From: Anisus vortex
Taxonomy: Eukaryota > Mollusca > Gastropoda > Planorbidae
Assembly (NCBI GenBank): GCA_949126835.1
Contig: OX421495.1
Location: 77,001 to 141,000, forward strand
Length of the DNA stretch: 64,000 nucleotides
Direction: 5' to 3'
Of this stretch, positions 12,239-25,188 are shown piece after piece. The notes below the pieces were generated by a model. It did no database searches, was not told the DNA's origin, and was given only the letters and a program-made list of their open reading frames with translations. Numbering within the stretch: position 1 is the stretch's first letter; every line of letters starts with the position of its first letter. Both the position numbers and the translations under genes were made by a program.

Positions 12239-15200
12239 AAAAGGTTAGCGCCGACGTACTCAGCTTTAGCGCCCACCTACTCAGCGGTAGCGCCGACCTA
12301 CCCAGCGGTAGCGCCGACCTACCCAGCGGTAGCGCCGACCTACTTAGCCGTGGCGCCGACCTACTCAAAGGTAGCGCCGGCCTACCCAGCGGTAGCGCCG
12401 ACCTACTCAGCGGTATCGCCGACGTACTTAGCGGTGGTGCCGACCTACTCAAAGGTAGCGCCGACCTACTAAAAGGTAGCGCCGACGTACTCAGCTGTAG
12501 CGCCGACCTTCTCAGCAGTAGCGCAGACCTACCCATCAGTAGCGCTGACCTACTCAGCGGTAGCGCCGACCTACTTAAAATTTGCGCCGACCTACTATAA
12601 GGTAGCGAAGACGTATTTAGAGGTAGCGCCGACCTACTCAGAGGTAGCGCCGACCTACTAAAAGGTAGCGCCGACGTATTCAGAGGTAGCGCCGACCTAC
12701 TCAGAGGTAGCGCCAACCTACCCAGCGGTAGCGCCGACCCACTCAGCGGTAGCGCCGACCTGCTTAGCGGTGGCGCCGACGTACTCAAAGGTAGCGCCGA
12801 CCTACTAAAAGGTAGCGCCGACGTACTCAGCTGTTGCGCCGACCGACTCAGAGGTAGCGCCAACCTACTCAGCGGTAGCGCCGACCTTCTAAAAGGTAGC
12901 GCCGACATACTCTGAGGTAGCGCCGACCTACTCAAAGGTAGCGCCAACCTACTCAAAGGTAGTGCCGGCCTACTAAAAGTTAGCGCCGACCTACCCAGCG
13001 GTAGCGCCGACCTACTTAGCGGTGGCGCCGACCTATTCAAAGGTAGCGCCGACCTACTAAAAGGTAGCGCCGACGTACTCAGCTATAGCGCCGACCTTCT
13101 CAGCGGTAGCGCAGACCTACCCAGCGGTAGCGCCGACCTACTCAGCGGTAGCGCCGACCTACTCAAAGGTAGCGCGGACCTACTAAAAGGTAGCGCCGAC
13201 GTATTCAGAGGTAGCGCCGACCTACTCAGAGGTAGCGCCTACCTACCCAGCGGTAGCGCCGACCCACTCAGCGGCAGCGCCGACCCACTCAGTGGCAGCG
13301 CCGACCTACTTAGCGGTGGTGCCGACGTACTCAAAGGTAGCGCTAACCTACTTAAAGGTAGCGCCGACGTACTCAGCTGTAGCGCCGACCTACTCAGCGG
13401 TAGCGCCGACCTACCCAGCGGTAGCGCCGACCTACTTAGCGGTGGCGCCGACCTTCTCAGAGGTAGCGCCGGCCTTCTAAAAGGTAGCGCCGACGTACTC
13501 AGATGTAGCGCTGACCTACCCAGTGGTAGTGCCGACCTACCCAGCGGTAGCGCCGACCTACTCAGCGGAAGCGCCGACCTACTTAGCGGTGACGCCGACC
13601 TACTCAAAGGTAGCGCCGACCTACTAAAAGGTAGCGCCGACGTACTTAGCTGTAGCGCCGACCTACTAAGTGATAGCGCCGACCTACCCAGCGGTAGCGC
13701 CGACCTACTCAGCGGTAGCGCCGACCTACCCAGCGGTACCGCCGATCTACCCAGCGGTAGCGCCGACCTACCCAGCGGTAGCGCCGACCTACTTAGTGGT
13801 GGCGCCGACCTACTCAAAGGTAGCGCAAACCTACTAAATGGTAGCGCCGACGTACTCAAAGGTAGCGCTAACCTACTTAAAGGTAGCGCCGACGTACTCA
13901 GCTGTAGCGCCGACCTACTCAGCGGTAGCGCCGACCTACCCAGCGGTAGCGCCGACCTACTTAGCGGTGGCGCCGACCTTCTCAGAGGTAGCGCCGGCCT
14001 TCTAAAAGGTAGCGCCGACGTACTCAGATGTAGCGCTGACCTACCCATTGGTAGCGCCGACCTACCCAGCGGTAGCGCCGACCTACTCAGCGGAAGCGCC
14101 GACCTACTTAGCGGTGACGCCGACCTACTCAAAGGTAGCGCCGACCTACTAAAAGGTAGCGCCGACGTACTTAGCTGTAGCGCCGACCTACTAAGTGATA
14201 GCGCCGACCTACCCAGCGGTAGCGCCGACCTACTCAGCGGTAGCGCCGACCTACCCAGCGGTACCGCCGATCTACCCAACGGTAGCGCCGACCTACCCAG
14301 CGGTAGCGCCGACCTACTTAGTGGTGGCGCCGACCTACTCAAAGGTAGCGCAAACCTACTAAATGGTAGCGCCGACGTACTCAAAGGTAGCGCTAACCTA
14401 CTTAAAGGTAGCGCCGACGTACTCAGCTGTAGCGCCGACCTACTCAGCGGTAGCGCCGACCTACCCAGCGGTAGCGCCGACCTACTTAGCGGTGGCGCCG
14501 ACCTTCTCAGAGGTAGCGCCGGCCTTCTAAAAGGTAGCGCCGACGTACTCAGATGTAGCGCTGACCTACCCAGTGGTAGCGCCGACCTACCCAGCGGTAG
14601 CGCCGACCTACTCAGCGGAAGCGCCGACCTACTTAGCGGTGACGCCGACCTACTCAAAGGTAGCGCCGACCTACTAAAAGGTAGCGCCGACGTACTTAGC
14701 TGTAGCGCCGACCTACTAAGTGATAGCGCCGACCTACCCAGCGGTAGCGCCGACCTACTCAGCGGTAGCGCCGACCTACCCAGCGGTACCGCCGATCTAC
14801 CCAGCGGTAGCGCCGACCTACCCAGCGGTAGCGCCGACCTACTTAGTGGTGGCGCCGACCTACTCAAAGGTAGCGCAAACCTACTAAATGGTAGCGCCGA
14901 CGTACTCAGAGATAGCGCCGCACTACCCAGCTGTAGCGCCGACCTACCCAGCAGTAGCGCCGTCCTACTAAGCGGTAGCGCCGACCTACTTAGCGGTGGC
15001 ACCGACGTACTCAAAGGTAGCGCTAACCTACTAAAAGGTAGCGCCGACGTACTCAGCTGTAGCGCCGACCTAATCAGCGGTAGCGCCGACCTACCCAGCG
15101 GTAGCGCCGACCTACCCAGCGGTAGCGCCTTCCTACCCAGCGGTAGCGCCGACCTACTTAGCGGTGGCGCCGACCTACTCAGAGGTAGTGCCGGCCTACT

Positions 15201-17803
15201 AAAAGGTAGCGCCGACGTACTTAGAGGTAGCGCCGACCTACCCAGCGGTAGCGCCGACCTACCCAGCGGTAGCGCCGTCTTACTTAGCGGTAGCGACGAC
15301 ATACTTAGCGGTGGCACCGACGTACTCAAAGGTAGCGCTAACCTACTAAAAGGTTAGCGCCGACGTACTCAGCTGTAGCGCCCACCTACTCAGCGGTAGC
15401 GCCGACCTACCCAGCGGTAGCGCCGACCTAACCAGCGGTAGCGCCGACCTACTTAGCCGTGGCGCCGACCTACTCAAAGGTAGCGCCGGCCTACCCAGCG
15501 GTAGCGCCAACCTACTCAGCGGTAGCGCCGACGTATTTAGCGGTGGCGCCGACCTACTCAAAGGTAGCGCCGACCTACTAAAAGGTAGCGCCGACGTACT
15601 CAGGTGTAGCGCCGACCTTCTCAACGGTAGCGCAGACCTACCCATCTGTAGCGCTGACCTACTCAGCGGTAGCGCCGACCTACTTAAAAGTAGCGCCGAC
15701 CTACTATAAGGTAGCGAAGACGCATTTAGAGGTAGCGCCGACCTACTCAGAGGTAGCGCCGACCTACTAAAAGGTAGCGCCGACGTATTCAGAGGTAGCG
15801 CCGACGTATTCAGAGGTAGCGCCGACCTACTCAGAGGTAGCGCCGACCTTCCCAGCGGTAGCGCCGACCCACTCAGCGGTAGCGCCGACCTACTTAAAAG
15901 TAGCGCCGACCTACTATAAGGTAGCTAAGACGTATTTAGAGGTAGCGCCGACCTACTCAGAGGTAGCACCGACCTACTAAAAGGTAGCGCCGACGTATTC
16001 AGAGGTAGCGCCGACCTACTCAAAGGTAGCGCCGACCTACTAAAAGGTAGCGCCGACGTACTCAGCTGTAGCGCCGACCTACTCAGCGGTAGCGCCGACC
16101 TACTCAAAGGTAGCGTCGACATACTAAAAGGTAGCGCCAACCTACTAAAGGTAGCGCCGACGTACTCAGCTGTAGCGCCGACCTAACCAGCGGTAGCGCC
16201 GACCTACTTAGCCGTGGCGCCGACCTACTCAAAGGTAGCGCCGGCCTACCCAGCGGTAGCGCCAACCTACTCAGCGGTAGCGCCGACGTATTTAGCGGTG
16301 GCGCCGACCTACTCAAAGGTAGCGCCGACCTACTAAAAGGTAGCGCCGACGTACTCAGGTGTAGCGCCGACCTTCTCAACGGTAGCGCAGACCTACCCAT
16401 CAGTAGCGCTGACCTACTCAGCGGTAGCGCCGACCTACTTAAAAGTAGCGCCGACCTACTATAAGGTAGCGAAGACGCATTTAGAGGTAGCGCCGACCTA
16501 CTCAGAGGTAGCGCCGACCTACTAAAAGGTAGCGCCGACGTATTCAGAGGTAGCGCCGACCTACTCAGAGGTAGCGCCGACCTACCCAGCGGTAGCGCCG
16601 ACCCACTCAGCGGTAGCGCCAACCTACTTAAAAGTAGCGCCGACCTACTATAAGGTAGCTAAGACGTATTTAGAGGTAGCGCCGACCTACTCAGAGGTAG
16701 CACCGACCTACTAAAAGGTAGCGCCGACGTATTCAGAGGTAGCGCCAACGTACTCAAAGGTAGCGCCGACCTACTAAAAGGTAGCGCCGACGTACTCAGC
16801 TGTAGCGCCGACCTACCCAGCGGTAGCGCCGACCTACTCAAAGGTAGCGTCGACATACTAAAAGGTAGCGCCGACCTACTAAAGGTAGCGCCGACATACT
16901 CAGCTGTAGCGCCGACCTACTCAGCGGTAGCGCCGACCTACTCAAAGGTAGCGCCGACATACTAAAAGGTAGCGCCGACGTACTCAGAGGTAGCGCCGAC
17001 CTACTCAAAGGTAGCGCCGACCTACTCAAAGGTAGCGCCGTCCTACTAAAAGGTAGCGCCGACGTACTCAGAGGTAGCGCCGCCCTACCCAGCGGAAGCG
17101 CTGACCTACCCAGTGGTAGCGCCGTCCTACTCAGCGGTAGCGCCGACCTACTTAGCGGTGGCACCGAAGTACTTAAAGGTAGCGCTAACCTACTAAAAGG
17201 TAGCGCCAACTTACTCAGCTGTAGCGCCGACCTACTCAGAGGTAGCGCCAACCTACTCAGCGGTAGCGCCGACCTTCTAAAAGGTAGCGCCGACATACTC
17301 TGAGGTAGCGCCGACCTACTCAAAGGTAGCGCCAACCTACTCAAAGGTAGTGCCGGCCTACTAAAAGTTAGCGCCGACCTACCCAGCGGTAGCGCCGACC
17401 TACCCAGCGGTAGCGCCGACCTACTTAGCGGTGGCACCGACGTACTCAAAGGTAGCGCTAACCTACTAAAAGGTAGCGCCGACGTACTCAGCTGTAGCGC
17501 CGACCTAATCAGCGGTAGCGCCGACCTACCCAGCGGTAGTGCCGACCTACACAGCGGTAGCGCCGTCCTACCCAGCGGTAGCGCCGACCTACTTAGCGGT
17601 GGCGCCGACCTACTCAGAGGTAGTGCCAGCCTACTAAAAGGTAGCGCCGACGTACTTAGTGGTAGCGCCGACCTACCCAGCGGTAGCGCCGACCTACCCA
17701 GCGGTAGCGCCGACCTAACCAGCGGTACCGCCATCCTACTCAGCGGTAGCGACGACCTACTTAGAGGTGGCACCGACGTACTCAAAGGTAGCGCTAACCT
17801 ACT
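12239..17803 (+). repeat. HOR-A full copy 3
   Basis: A second complete 5,565-bp HOR-A, lying exactly 12,203 bp from copy 1. It reproduces the 525-bp triplication, the internal 755-bp repeat and all diagnostic indels. Since 12,203 is 581 x 21 + 2, the intervening block carries a net 2-bp register change. By eye the two copies are nearly identical, so the duplication is recent or the arrays are kept uniform by exchange. Confidence 0.9.
13329..14903 (+). repeat. 525-bp sub-repeat, three tandem copies (in HOR-A copy 3)
   Basis: Counterpart of 1126-2700 at an offset of 12,203 bp, with blocks starting at 13329, 13854 and 14379. The middle copy again carries CCCATTGG and CCCAACGG. The triplication was therefore present before the 12.2-kb tract was duplicated. 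Confidence 0.92.
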
Positions 17804-20800
17804 AAAAGGTTAGCGCCGACGTACTCAGCTTTAGCGCCCACCTACTCAGCGGTAGCGCCGACCTACCCAGCGGTAGCGCCGACCTACCCAGCGGTAGCGC
17901 CGACCTACTTAGCCGTGGCGCCGACCTACTCAAAGGTAGCGCCGGCCTACCCAGCGGTAGCGCCGACCTACTCAGCGGTATCGCCGACGTACTTAGCGGT
18001 GGCGCCGACCTACTCAAAGGTAGCGCCGACCTACTAAAAGGTAGCGCCGACGTACTCAGCTGTAGCGCCGACCTTCTCAGCAGTAGCGCAGACCTACCCA
18101 TCAGTAGCGCTGACCTACTCAGCGGTAGCGCCGACCTACTTAAAATTTGCGCCGACCTACTATAAGGTAGCGAAGACGTATTTAGAGGTAGCGCCGACCT
18201 ACTCAGAGGTAGCGCCGACCTACTAAAAGGTAGCGCCGACGTATTCAGAGGTAGCGCCGACCTACTCAGAGGTAGCGCCAACCTACCCAGCGGTAGCGCC
18301 GACCCACTCAGCGGTAGCGCCGACCTGCTTAGCGGTGGCGCCGACGTACTCAAAGGTAGCGCCGACCTACTAAAAGGTAGCGCCGACGTACTCAGCTGTT
18401 GCGCCGACCGACTCAGAGGTAGCGCCAACCTACTCAGCGGTAGCGCCGACCTTCTAAAAGGTAGCGCCGACATACTCTGAGGTAGCGCCGACCTACTCAA
18501 AGGTAGCGCCAACCTACTCAAAGGTAGTGCCGGCCTACTAAAAGTTAGCGCCGACCTACCCAGCGGTAGCGCCGACCTACTTAGCGGTGGCGCCGACCTA
18601 TTCAAAGGTAGCGCCGACCTACTAAAAGGTAGCGCCGACGTACTCAGCTATAGCGCCGACCTTCTCAGCGGTAGCGCAGACCTACCCAGCGGTAGCGCCG
18701 ACCTACTCAGCGGTAGCGCCGACCTACTCAAAGGTAGCGCGGACCTACTAAAAGGTAGCGCCGACGTATTCAGAGGTAGCGCCGACCTACTCAGAGGTAG
18801 CGCCTACCTACCCAGCGGTAGCGCCGACCCACTCAGCGGCAGCGCCGACCCACTCAGTGGCAGCGCCGACCTACTTAGCGGTGGTGCCGACGTACTCAAA
18901 GGTAGCGCTAACTTACTTAAAGGTAGCGCCGACGTACTCAGCTGTAGCGCCGACCTACTCAGCGGTAGCGCCGACCTACCCAGCGGTAGCGCCGACCTAC
19001 TTAGCGGTGGCGCCGACCTTCTCAGAGGTAGCGCCGGCCTTCTAAAAGGTAGCGCCGACGTACTCAGATGTAGCGCTGACCTACCCAGTGGTAGTGCCGA
19101 CCTACCCAGCGGTAGCGCCGACCTACTCAGCGGAAGCGCCGACCTACTTAGCGGTGACGCCGACCTACTCAAAGGTAGCGCCGACCTACTAAAAGGTAGC
19201 GCCGACGTACTTAGCTGTAGCGCCGACCTACTAAGTGATAGCGCCGACCTACCCAGCGGTAGCGCCGACCTACTCAGCGGTAGCGCCGACCTACCCAGCG
19301 GTACCGCCGATCTACCCAGCGGTAGCGCCGACCTACCCAGCGGTAGCGCCGACCTACTTAGTGGTGGCGCCGACCTACTCAAAGGTAGCGCAAACCTACT
19401 AAATGGTAGCGCCGACGTACTCAAAGGTAGCGCTAACCTACTTAAAGGTAGCGCCGACGTACTCAGCTGTAGCGCCGACCTACTCAGCGGTAGCGCCGAC
19501 CTACCCAGCGGTAGCGCCGACCTACTTAGCGGTGGCGCCGACCTTCTCAGAGGTAGCGCCGGCCTTCTAAAAGGTAGCGCCGACGTACTCAGATGTAGCG
19601 CTGACCTACCCATTGGTAGCGCCGACCTACCCAGCGGTAGCGCCGACCTACTCAGCGGAAGCGCCGACCTACTTAGCGGTGACGCCGACCTACTCAAAGG
19701 TAGCGCCGACCTACTAAAAGGTAGCGCCGACGTACTTAGCTGTAGCGCCGACCTACTAAGTGATAGCGCCGACCTACCCAGCGGTAGCGCCGACCTACTC
19801 AGCGGTAGCGCCGACCTACTTAGTGGTGGCGCCGACCTACTCAAAGGTAGCGCAAACCTACTAAATGGTAGCGCCGACGTACTCAGAGATAGCGCCGCAC
19901 TACCCAGCTGTAGCGCCGACCTACCCAGCAGTAGCGCCGTCCTACTAAGCGGTAGCGCCGACCTACTTAGCGGTGGCACCGACGTACTCAAAGGTAGCGC
20001 TAACCTACTAAAAGGTAGCGCCGACGTACTCAGCTGTAGCGCCGACCTAATCAGCGGTAGCGCCGACCTACCCAGCGGTAGCGCCGACCTACCCAGCGGT
20101 AGCGCCTTCCTACCCAGCGGTAGCGCCGACCTACTTAGCGGTGGCGCCGACCTACTCAGAGGTAGTGCCGGCCTACTAAAAGGTAGCGCCGACGTACTTA
20201 GAGGTAGCGCCGACCTACCCAGCGGTAGCGCCGACCTACCCAGCGGTAGCGCCGTCTTACTTAGCGGTAGCGACGACATACTTAGCGGTGGCATCGACGT
20301 ACTCAAAGGTAGCGCTAACCTACTAAAAGGTTAGCGCCGACGTACTCAGCTGTAGCGCCCACCTACTCAGCGGTAGCGCCGACCTACCCAGCGGTAGCGC
20401 CGACCTAACCAGCGGTAGCGCCGACCTACTTAGCCGTGGCGCCGACCTACTCAAAGGTAGCGCCGGCCTACCCAGCGGTAGCGCCAACCTACTCAGCGGT
20501 AGCGCCGACGTATTTAGCGGTGGCGCCGACCTACTCAAAGGTAGCGCCGACCTACTAAAAGGTAGCGCCGACGTACTCAGGTGTAGCGCCGACCTTCTCA
20601 ACGGTAGCGCAGACCTACCCATCTGTAGCGCTGACCTACTCAGCGGTAGCGCCGACCTACTTAAAAGTAGCGCCGACCTACTATAAGGTAGCGAAGACGC
20701 ATTTAGAGGTAGCGCCGACCTACTCAGAGGTAGCGCCGACCTACTAAAAGGTAGCGCCGACGTATTCAGAGGTAGCGCCGACGTATTCAGAGGTAGCGCC

Positions 20801-21161
20801 GACCTACTCAGAGGTAGCGCCGACCTTCCCAGCGGTAGCGCCGACCCACTCAGCGGTAGCGCCGACCTACTTAAAAGTAGCGCCGACCTACTATAAGGTA
20901 GCTAAGACGTATTTAGAGGTAGCGCCGACCTACTCAGAGGTAGCACCGACCTACTAAAAGGTAGCGCCGACGTATTCAGAGGTAGCGCCGACCTACTCAA
21001 AGGTAGCGCCGACCTACTAAAAGGTAGCGCCGACGTACTCAGCTGTAGCGCCGACCTACTCAGCGGTAGCGCCGACCTACTCAAAGGTAGCGTCGACATA
21101 CTAAAAGGTAGCGCCAACCTACTAAAGGTAGCGCCGACGTACTCAGCTGTAGCGCCGACCT
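17804..21161 (+). repeat. HOR-A copy 4 with 588-bp deletion
   Basis: Follows copy 3 at 5,565 bp up to the 525-bp sub-repeats, then at 4,977 bp, so it has lost 588 bp = 28 units. The loss is one whole 525-bp block plus three further units in the remaining copy, where CAGCGGTAGCGCC runs directly into TTAGTGGTGGCG near 19810. Private changes include AACTTACTTAAAGG near 18911 and GGCATCGACG near 20290. HOR-A order ends near 21162, where the sequence jumps into the body of a 525-type block instead of the expected CCTAACCAGCGG. Confidence 0.88.
18894..19880 (+). repeat. 525-bp sub-repeat, reduced to about two copies
   Basis: Blocks start at 18894 and 19419. The second has the CCCATTGG variant of the middle copy elsewhere but lacks three units that include GGTACCGCCGATC. 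Total length is 987 bp (47 units) against 1,575 bp in the other two HORs, so copy number varies in whole units. Confidence 0.88.
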
Positions 21162-23024
21162 ACTCAGCGGTAGCGCCGACCTACCCAGCGGTAGCGCCGA
21201 CCTACTTAGCGGTGGCGCCGACCTTCTCAGAGGTAGCGCCGGCCTTCTAAAAGGTAGCGCCGACGTACTCAGATGTAGCGCTGACCTACCCAGTGGTAGC
21301 GCCGACCTACCCAGCGGTAGCGCCGACCTACTCAGCGGAAGCGCCGACCTACTTAGCGGTGACGCCGACCTACTCAAAGGTAGCGCCGACCTACTAAAAG
21401 GTAGCGCCGACGTACCCAGCGGTAGCGCCGACCTACCCAGCGGTAGCGCCGACCTACCCAGAAGTAGCGCCGACCTATCCGGCGGTAGCGCCGACCTACC
21501 CAGCGGTAGCGCCGACCTACCCAGCGGTAGCGCCGACCTACTTAGCGGTGGCGCCGACCTACTGAAAGGTAGCGCCGACCTACTAAAAGGTATCGCCGAC
21601 GTACTCAGAGGTAGCGCCGCACTACCCAGCGGTAGCGCCGATTTACCCAACGGTAGCGCCGACCTACTCAGTGGTAGCGCCGACCTACGTAGCGGTGGCA
21701 CCGACGTACTCAAAGGTAGCGCTAACCTACTAAAAGGTAGCGCTGACGTACTCAGCTGTAGCGCCGACCTACCCAGCGGTAGCGCCGACCTACCCAGCGG
21801 TAGCGCCGACCTACTCAGAGGTAGCGCCGGCCTACTAAAAGATAGCGCCGACGTACTCAGAGGTAGCGCCGACCTTCCCAGCGGTAGCGCCGACCTACCC
21901 AGCGGTAGCGCCGACCTACCCAGCGGTAGCGCCGACATACCCAGCGGTAGCGCCGCCCTACCCAGCGGTAGCGCCGACCTACCCAGCGGTAGCGCCGACC
22001 TACTTAGCGGTGGCGCCGACCTACTCAGAGGTAGCGCCGGCCTTCTAAATGATAGCGCCGACCTACTCAGCTGTAGCGCCGACCTACTCAGCGGTAGCGC
22101 CGACCTACTTAAAGGTAGCGCGGACCTACTAAAAGGTAGCGCCGACGTACTCAGAGGTAGCGCCGACCTACTCAAAGGTAGCGCTGACCTACTAAAAGGT
22201 AGCGCCGACGTACTCAAAGGTAGCGACGCCCTACCCAGCGGTAGCGCCGACCTACCCAGCGGTAGCGCCGACCTACTAAGCCGTGGCGTCGACCTACTCA
22301 AAGGTAGCGCCGGCCTACTAAAAGTTAGCGACGACGTACTTAGAGATAGCGCCGACCTACCCAGCGGTAGCGCCGACCTACCCAGCGGTAGCGCCGACCT
22401 ACTCAGCGGTGGCGCCGACCTACTTAAAGGTATCGCCGACCTACTAAAAGGTAGCGCCGACGTACTTAGCTGTAGCGCCGACCTTCTCAGCGGTAGCGCA
22501 GACCTACCAAGCAGTAGCGCCGACCTACTCAGCGGTAGCGCCGACCTACTTAAAAGTAGCGCCGACCTACTAAAAGGTAGCGAAGACGTATTCAGAGGTA
22601 GCGCCGACCTACTCAGAGGTAGCGCCGACCTACTAAAAGGTAGCGCCGACGTATTCAGAGGTAGCGCCGACCTACTCAGAGGTAGCGCCGACCTACCAAG
22701 CGGTAGCGCCGACCCACTCAGCGGTAGCGCCGACCTACCCAGCGGTGGCGCCGACCTACTCAAAGGTAGCGCCGACCTACTAAAAGGTAGCGCCGACGTA
22801 CTCAGCTGTAGCGCCGATCTACTCAGCGGTAGCGCCGACCTACTCAAAGGTAGCGCCGACCTACTAAAAGGTAGCGCCGACCTACTAAAAGGTAGCGCCG
22901 ACATACTCAGCTGTAGCGCCGACCTACTCAGCGGTAGCGCCGACCTACTCAAAAGTAGCGCCGACATACTAAAAGGTAGCGCCGACGTACTTAGAGGTAG
23001 CGCCGACCTACTTAAAGTTAGCGC
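21162..23024 (+). repeat. Satellite block without a recognised HOR-A frame
   Basis: About 1.9 kb of 21-mers. It opens with sequence like the first half of a 525-bp block (CAGATGTAGCGCTGACC, CAGCGGAAGCG, TTAGCGGTGACG), then continues with mixed units. It includes runs of CAAAGG, AAAAGG and ACGTAC units near 22120-22220 and 22850-22980, and HOR-A-like TTAAAAGTAGCG near 22550. One 20-bp unit, GCGCGACC, shifts the register near 23013. Nothing other than satellite is seen. Confidence 0.85.
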
Positions 23025-24190
23025 GACCTACTAAAAGGTAGCGCCGACGTACTCAGAGGTAGCGCCGCCCTACCCAGCGGTAGCGCTGAACTACCCAGTG
23101 GTATCGCCGTCCTACTCAGCGGTAGCGCCGACCTACTTAGCGGTGGCACCGACGTACTCAAAGGTAGCGCTAACCTACTAAAAGGTTGCGCCAACGTACT
23201 CAGCGGTAGCGCCGACCTACCCAGTGGTAGCGCCGTCCTACCCAGCGGTAGCGCCGACCTACTTAGCGGTGGCGCCAACCTACTCAGAGGTAGTGCCAGC
23301 CTACTAAAAGGTAGCGCCGACGTACTTAGAGGTAGCGCCGACCTACCCAGCGGTAGCGCCGACCTACCCAGCGGTAGCGCCGACCTACCCAGCGGTAGCG
23401 CCGTCCTACTCAGCGGTAGCGACGACCTACTTAGAGGTGGCACCGACGTACTCAAAGGTAGCGCTAACCTACTAAAAGGTTAGCGCCGACGTACTCAGCT
23501 GTAGCGACCACCTACTCAGCAGTAGCGCCGACCTACCCAGCGGTAGCGCCGACCTACTCAGCGGTAGCGCCGACCTACTTAGCCGTGGCGCCGACCTACT
23601 CGAAGGTAGCGCCGGCCTACCCAGCGGTAGCGCCGACCTACTCAGCGGTAGCGCCGACCTACTCAAAGGTAGCGCCGACCTACTAAAAGGTAGCGCCGAC
23701 GTACTCAGCTGTAGCGCCGACCTTCTCAGCGGTAGCGCAGACCTACCCATCAGTAGCGCTGACCTATTCAGCGGTAGCGCCGACCTACTTAAAAGTAGCG
23801 CCGACCTACTATAAGGTAGCGAAGACGTATTTAGAGGTAGCGCCGACCTACTCAGAGGTAGCGCCGACCTACTAAAAGGTAGCGCCGACGTATTCAGAGG
23901 TAGCGCCGACCTACTCAGAGGTAGCGCCGACCTACCCAGCGGTAGCGCCGACCCACTCAGCGGTAGCGCCGACCTTCTTAGCGGTGGCGCCGACGTACTC
24001 AAAGGTAGCGCCGACCTACTAAAAGGTAGCGCCGACGTACTCAGCTGTTGCGCCGACCGACTCAGAGGTAGCGCCAACCTACTCAGCGGTAGCGCCGACC
24101 TTCTAAAAGGTAGCGCCGACATACTCTGAGGTAGCGCCCACCTACTCAAAGGTAGCGCCAACCTACTCAAAGGTAGTGCCGGCCTACTAA
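23025..24190 (+). repeat. Diverged HOR-A segment around a junction at 23474
   Basis: The 22-bp junction unit AAAAGGTTAGCG occurs at 23474. The ~450 bp before it resemble the end of HOR-A (CGACGACCTACTTAGAGGTG), and the ~700 bp after it resemble HOR-A 36-780, including CTATAAGG, CTGTTGCGCCGACCGAC and CATACTCTGAGG. There are many private differences, for example GTAGCGACCACC and TACTCGAAGG, so this is an older or independently drifting copy. Confidence 0.78.
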
Positions 24191-25188
24191 AAGTTAGCGC
24201 CGACCTACCCAGCGGTAGCGCCGACCTACCCAGCGGTAGCGCCGACCTACTAAAAGGTAGCGCCGACGTACTCAGCTATAGCGCCGACCTTCTCAGCGGT
24301 AGCGCAGACCTACCCAGCGGTAACGCCGACCTACTCAGCGGTAGCGCCGACCTACTCAAAGGTAGCGCGGACCTACTAAAAGGTAGCGCCGACGTATTCA
24401 GAGGTAGCGCCGACCTACTCAGAGGTAGCGCCTACCTACCCAGCGGTAGCGCCGACCCACTCAGCGGCAGCGCCAACCCACTCAGCGGCAGCGCCGACCT
24501 ACTTAGCGGTGGCGCCGACGTACTCAAAGGTAGCGCTAACCTACTTAAAGGTAGCGCCGACGTACTCAGCTGTAGCGCCGACCTTCTTAGCGGTGGCGCC
24601 GACGTACTCAAAGGTAGCGCCGACCTACTAAAAGGTAGCGCCGACGTACTCAGCTGTTGCGCCGACCGACTCAGAGGTAGCGCCAACCTACTCAGCGGTA
24701 GCGCCGACCTTCTAAAAGGTAGCGCCGACATACTCTGAGGTAGCGCCCACCTACTCAAAGGTAGCGCCAACCTACTCAAAGGTAGTGCCGGCCTACTAAA
24801 AGTTAGCGCCGACCTACCCAGCGGTAGCGCCGACCTACCCAGCGGTAGCGCCGACCTACTAAAAGGTAGCGCCGACGTACTCAGCTATAGCGCCGACCTT
24901 CTCAGCGGTAGCGCAGACCTACCCAGCGGTAACGCCGACCTACTCAGCGGTAGCGCCGACCTACTCAAAGGTAGCGCGGACCTACTAAAAGGTAGCGCCG
25001 ACGTATTCAGAGGTAGCGCCGACCTACTCAGAGGTAGCGCCTACCTACCCAGCGGTAGCGCCGACCCACTCAGCGGCAGCGCCAACCCACTCAGCGGCAG
25101 CGCCGACCTACTTAGCGGTGGCGCCGACGTACTCAAAGGTAGCGCTAACCTACTTAAAGGTAGCGCCGACGTACTCAGCTGTAGCGCC
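23971..25188 (+). repeat. 609-bp tandem duplication (29 units)
   Basis: The segment from GACCTTCTTAGCGG at 23971 is repeated from 24580, 609 bp later, with the same order of variants: CTGTTGCGCCGACCGAC, CATACTCTGAGG, GTAGTGCCGGCC, CAGCTATAGCG, GGTAACGCC, GTAGCGCGGACC and GGCAGCGCCAACCC. No difference was noticed by eye. The duplication ends near 25188, where CCTACTCAGCGG replaces CCTTCTTAGCGG. Confidence 0.9.
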
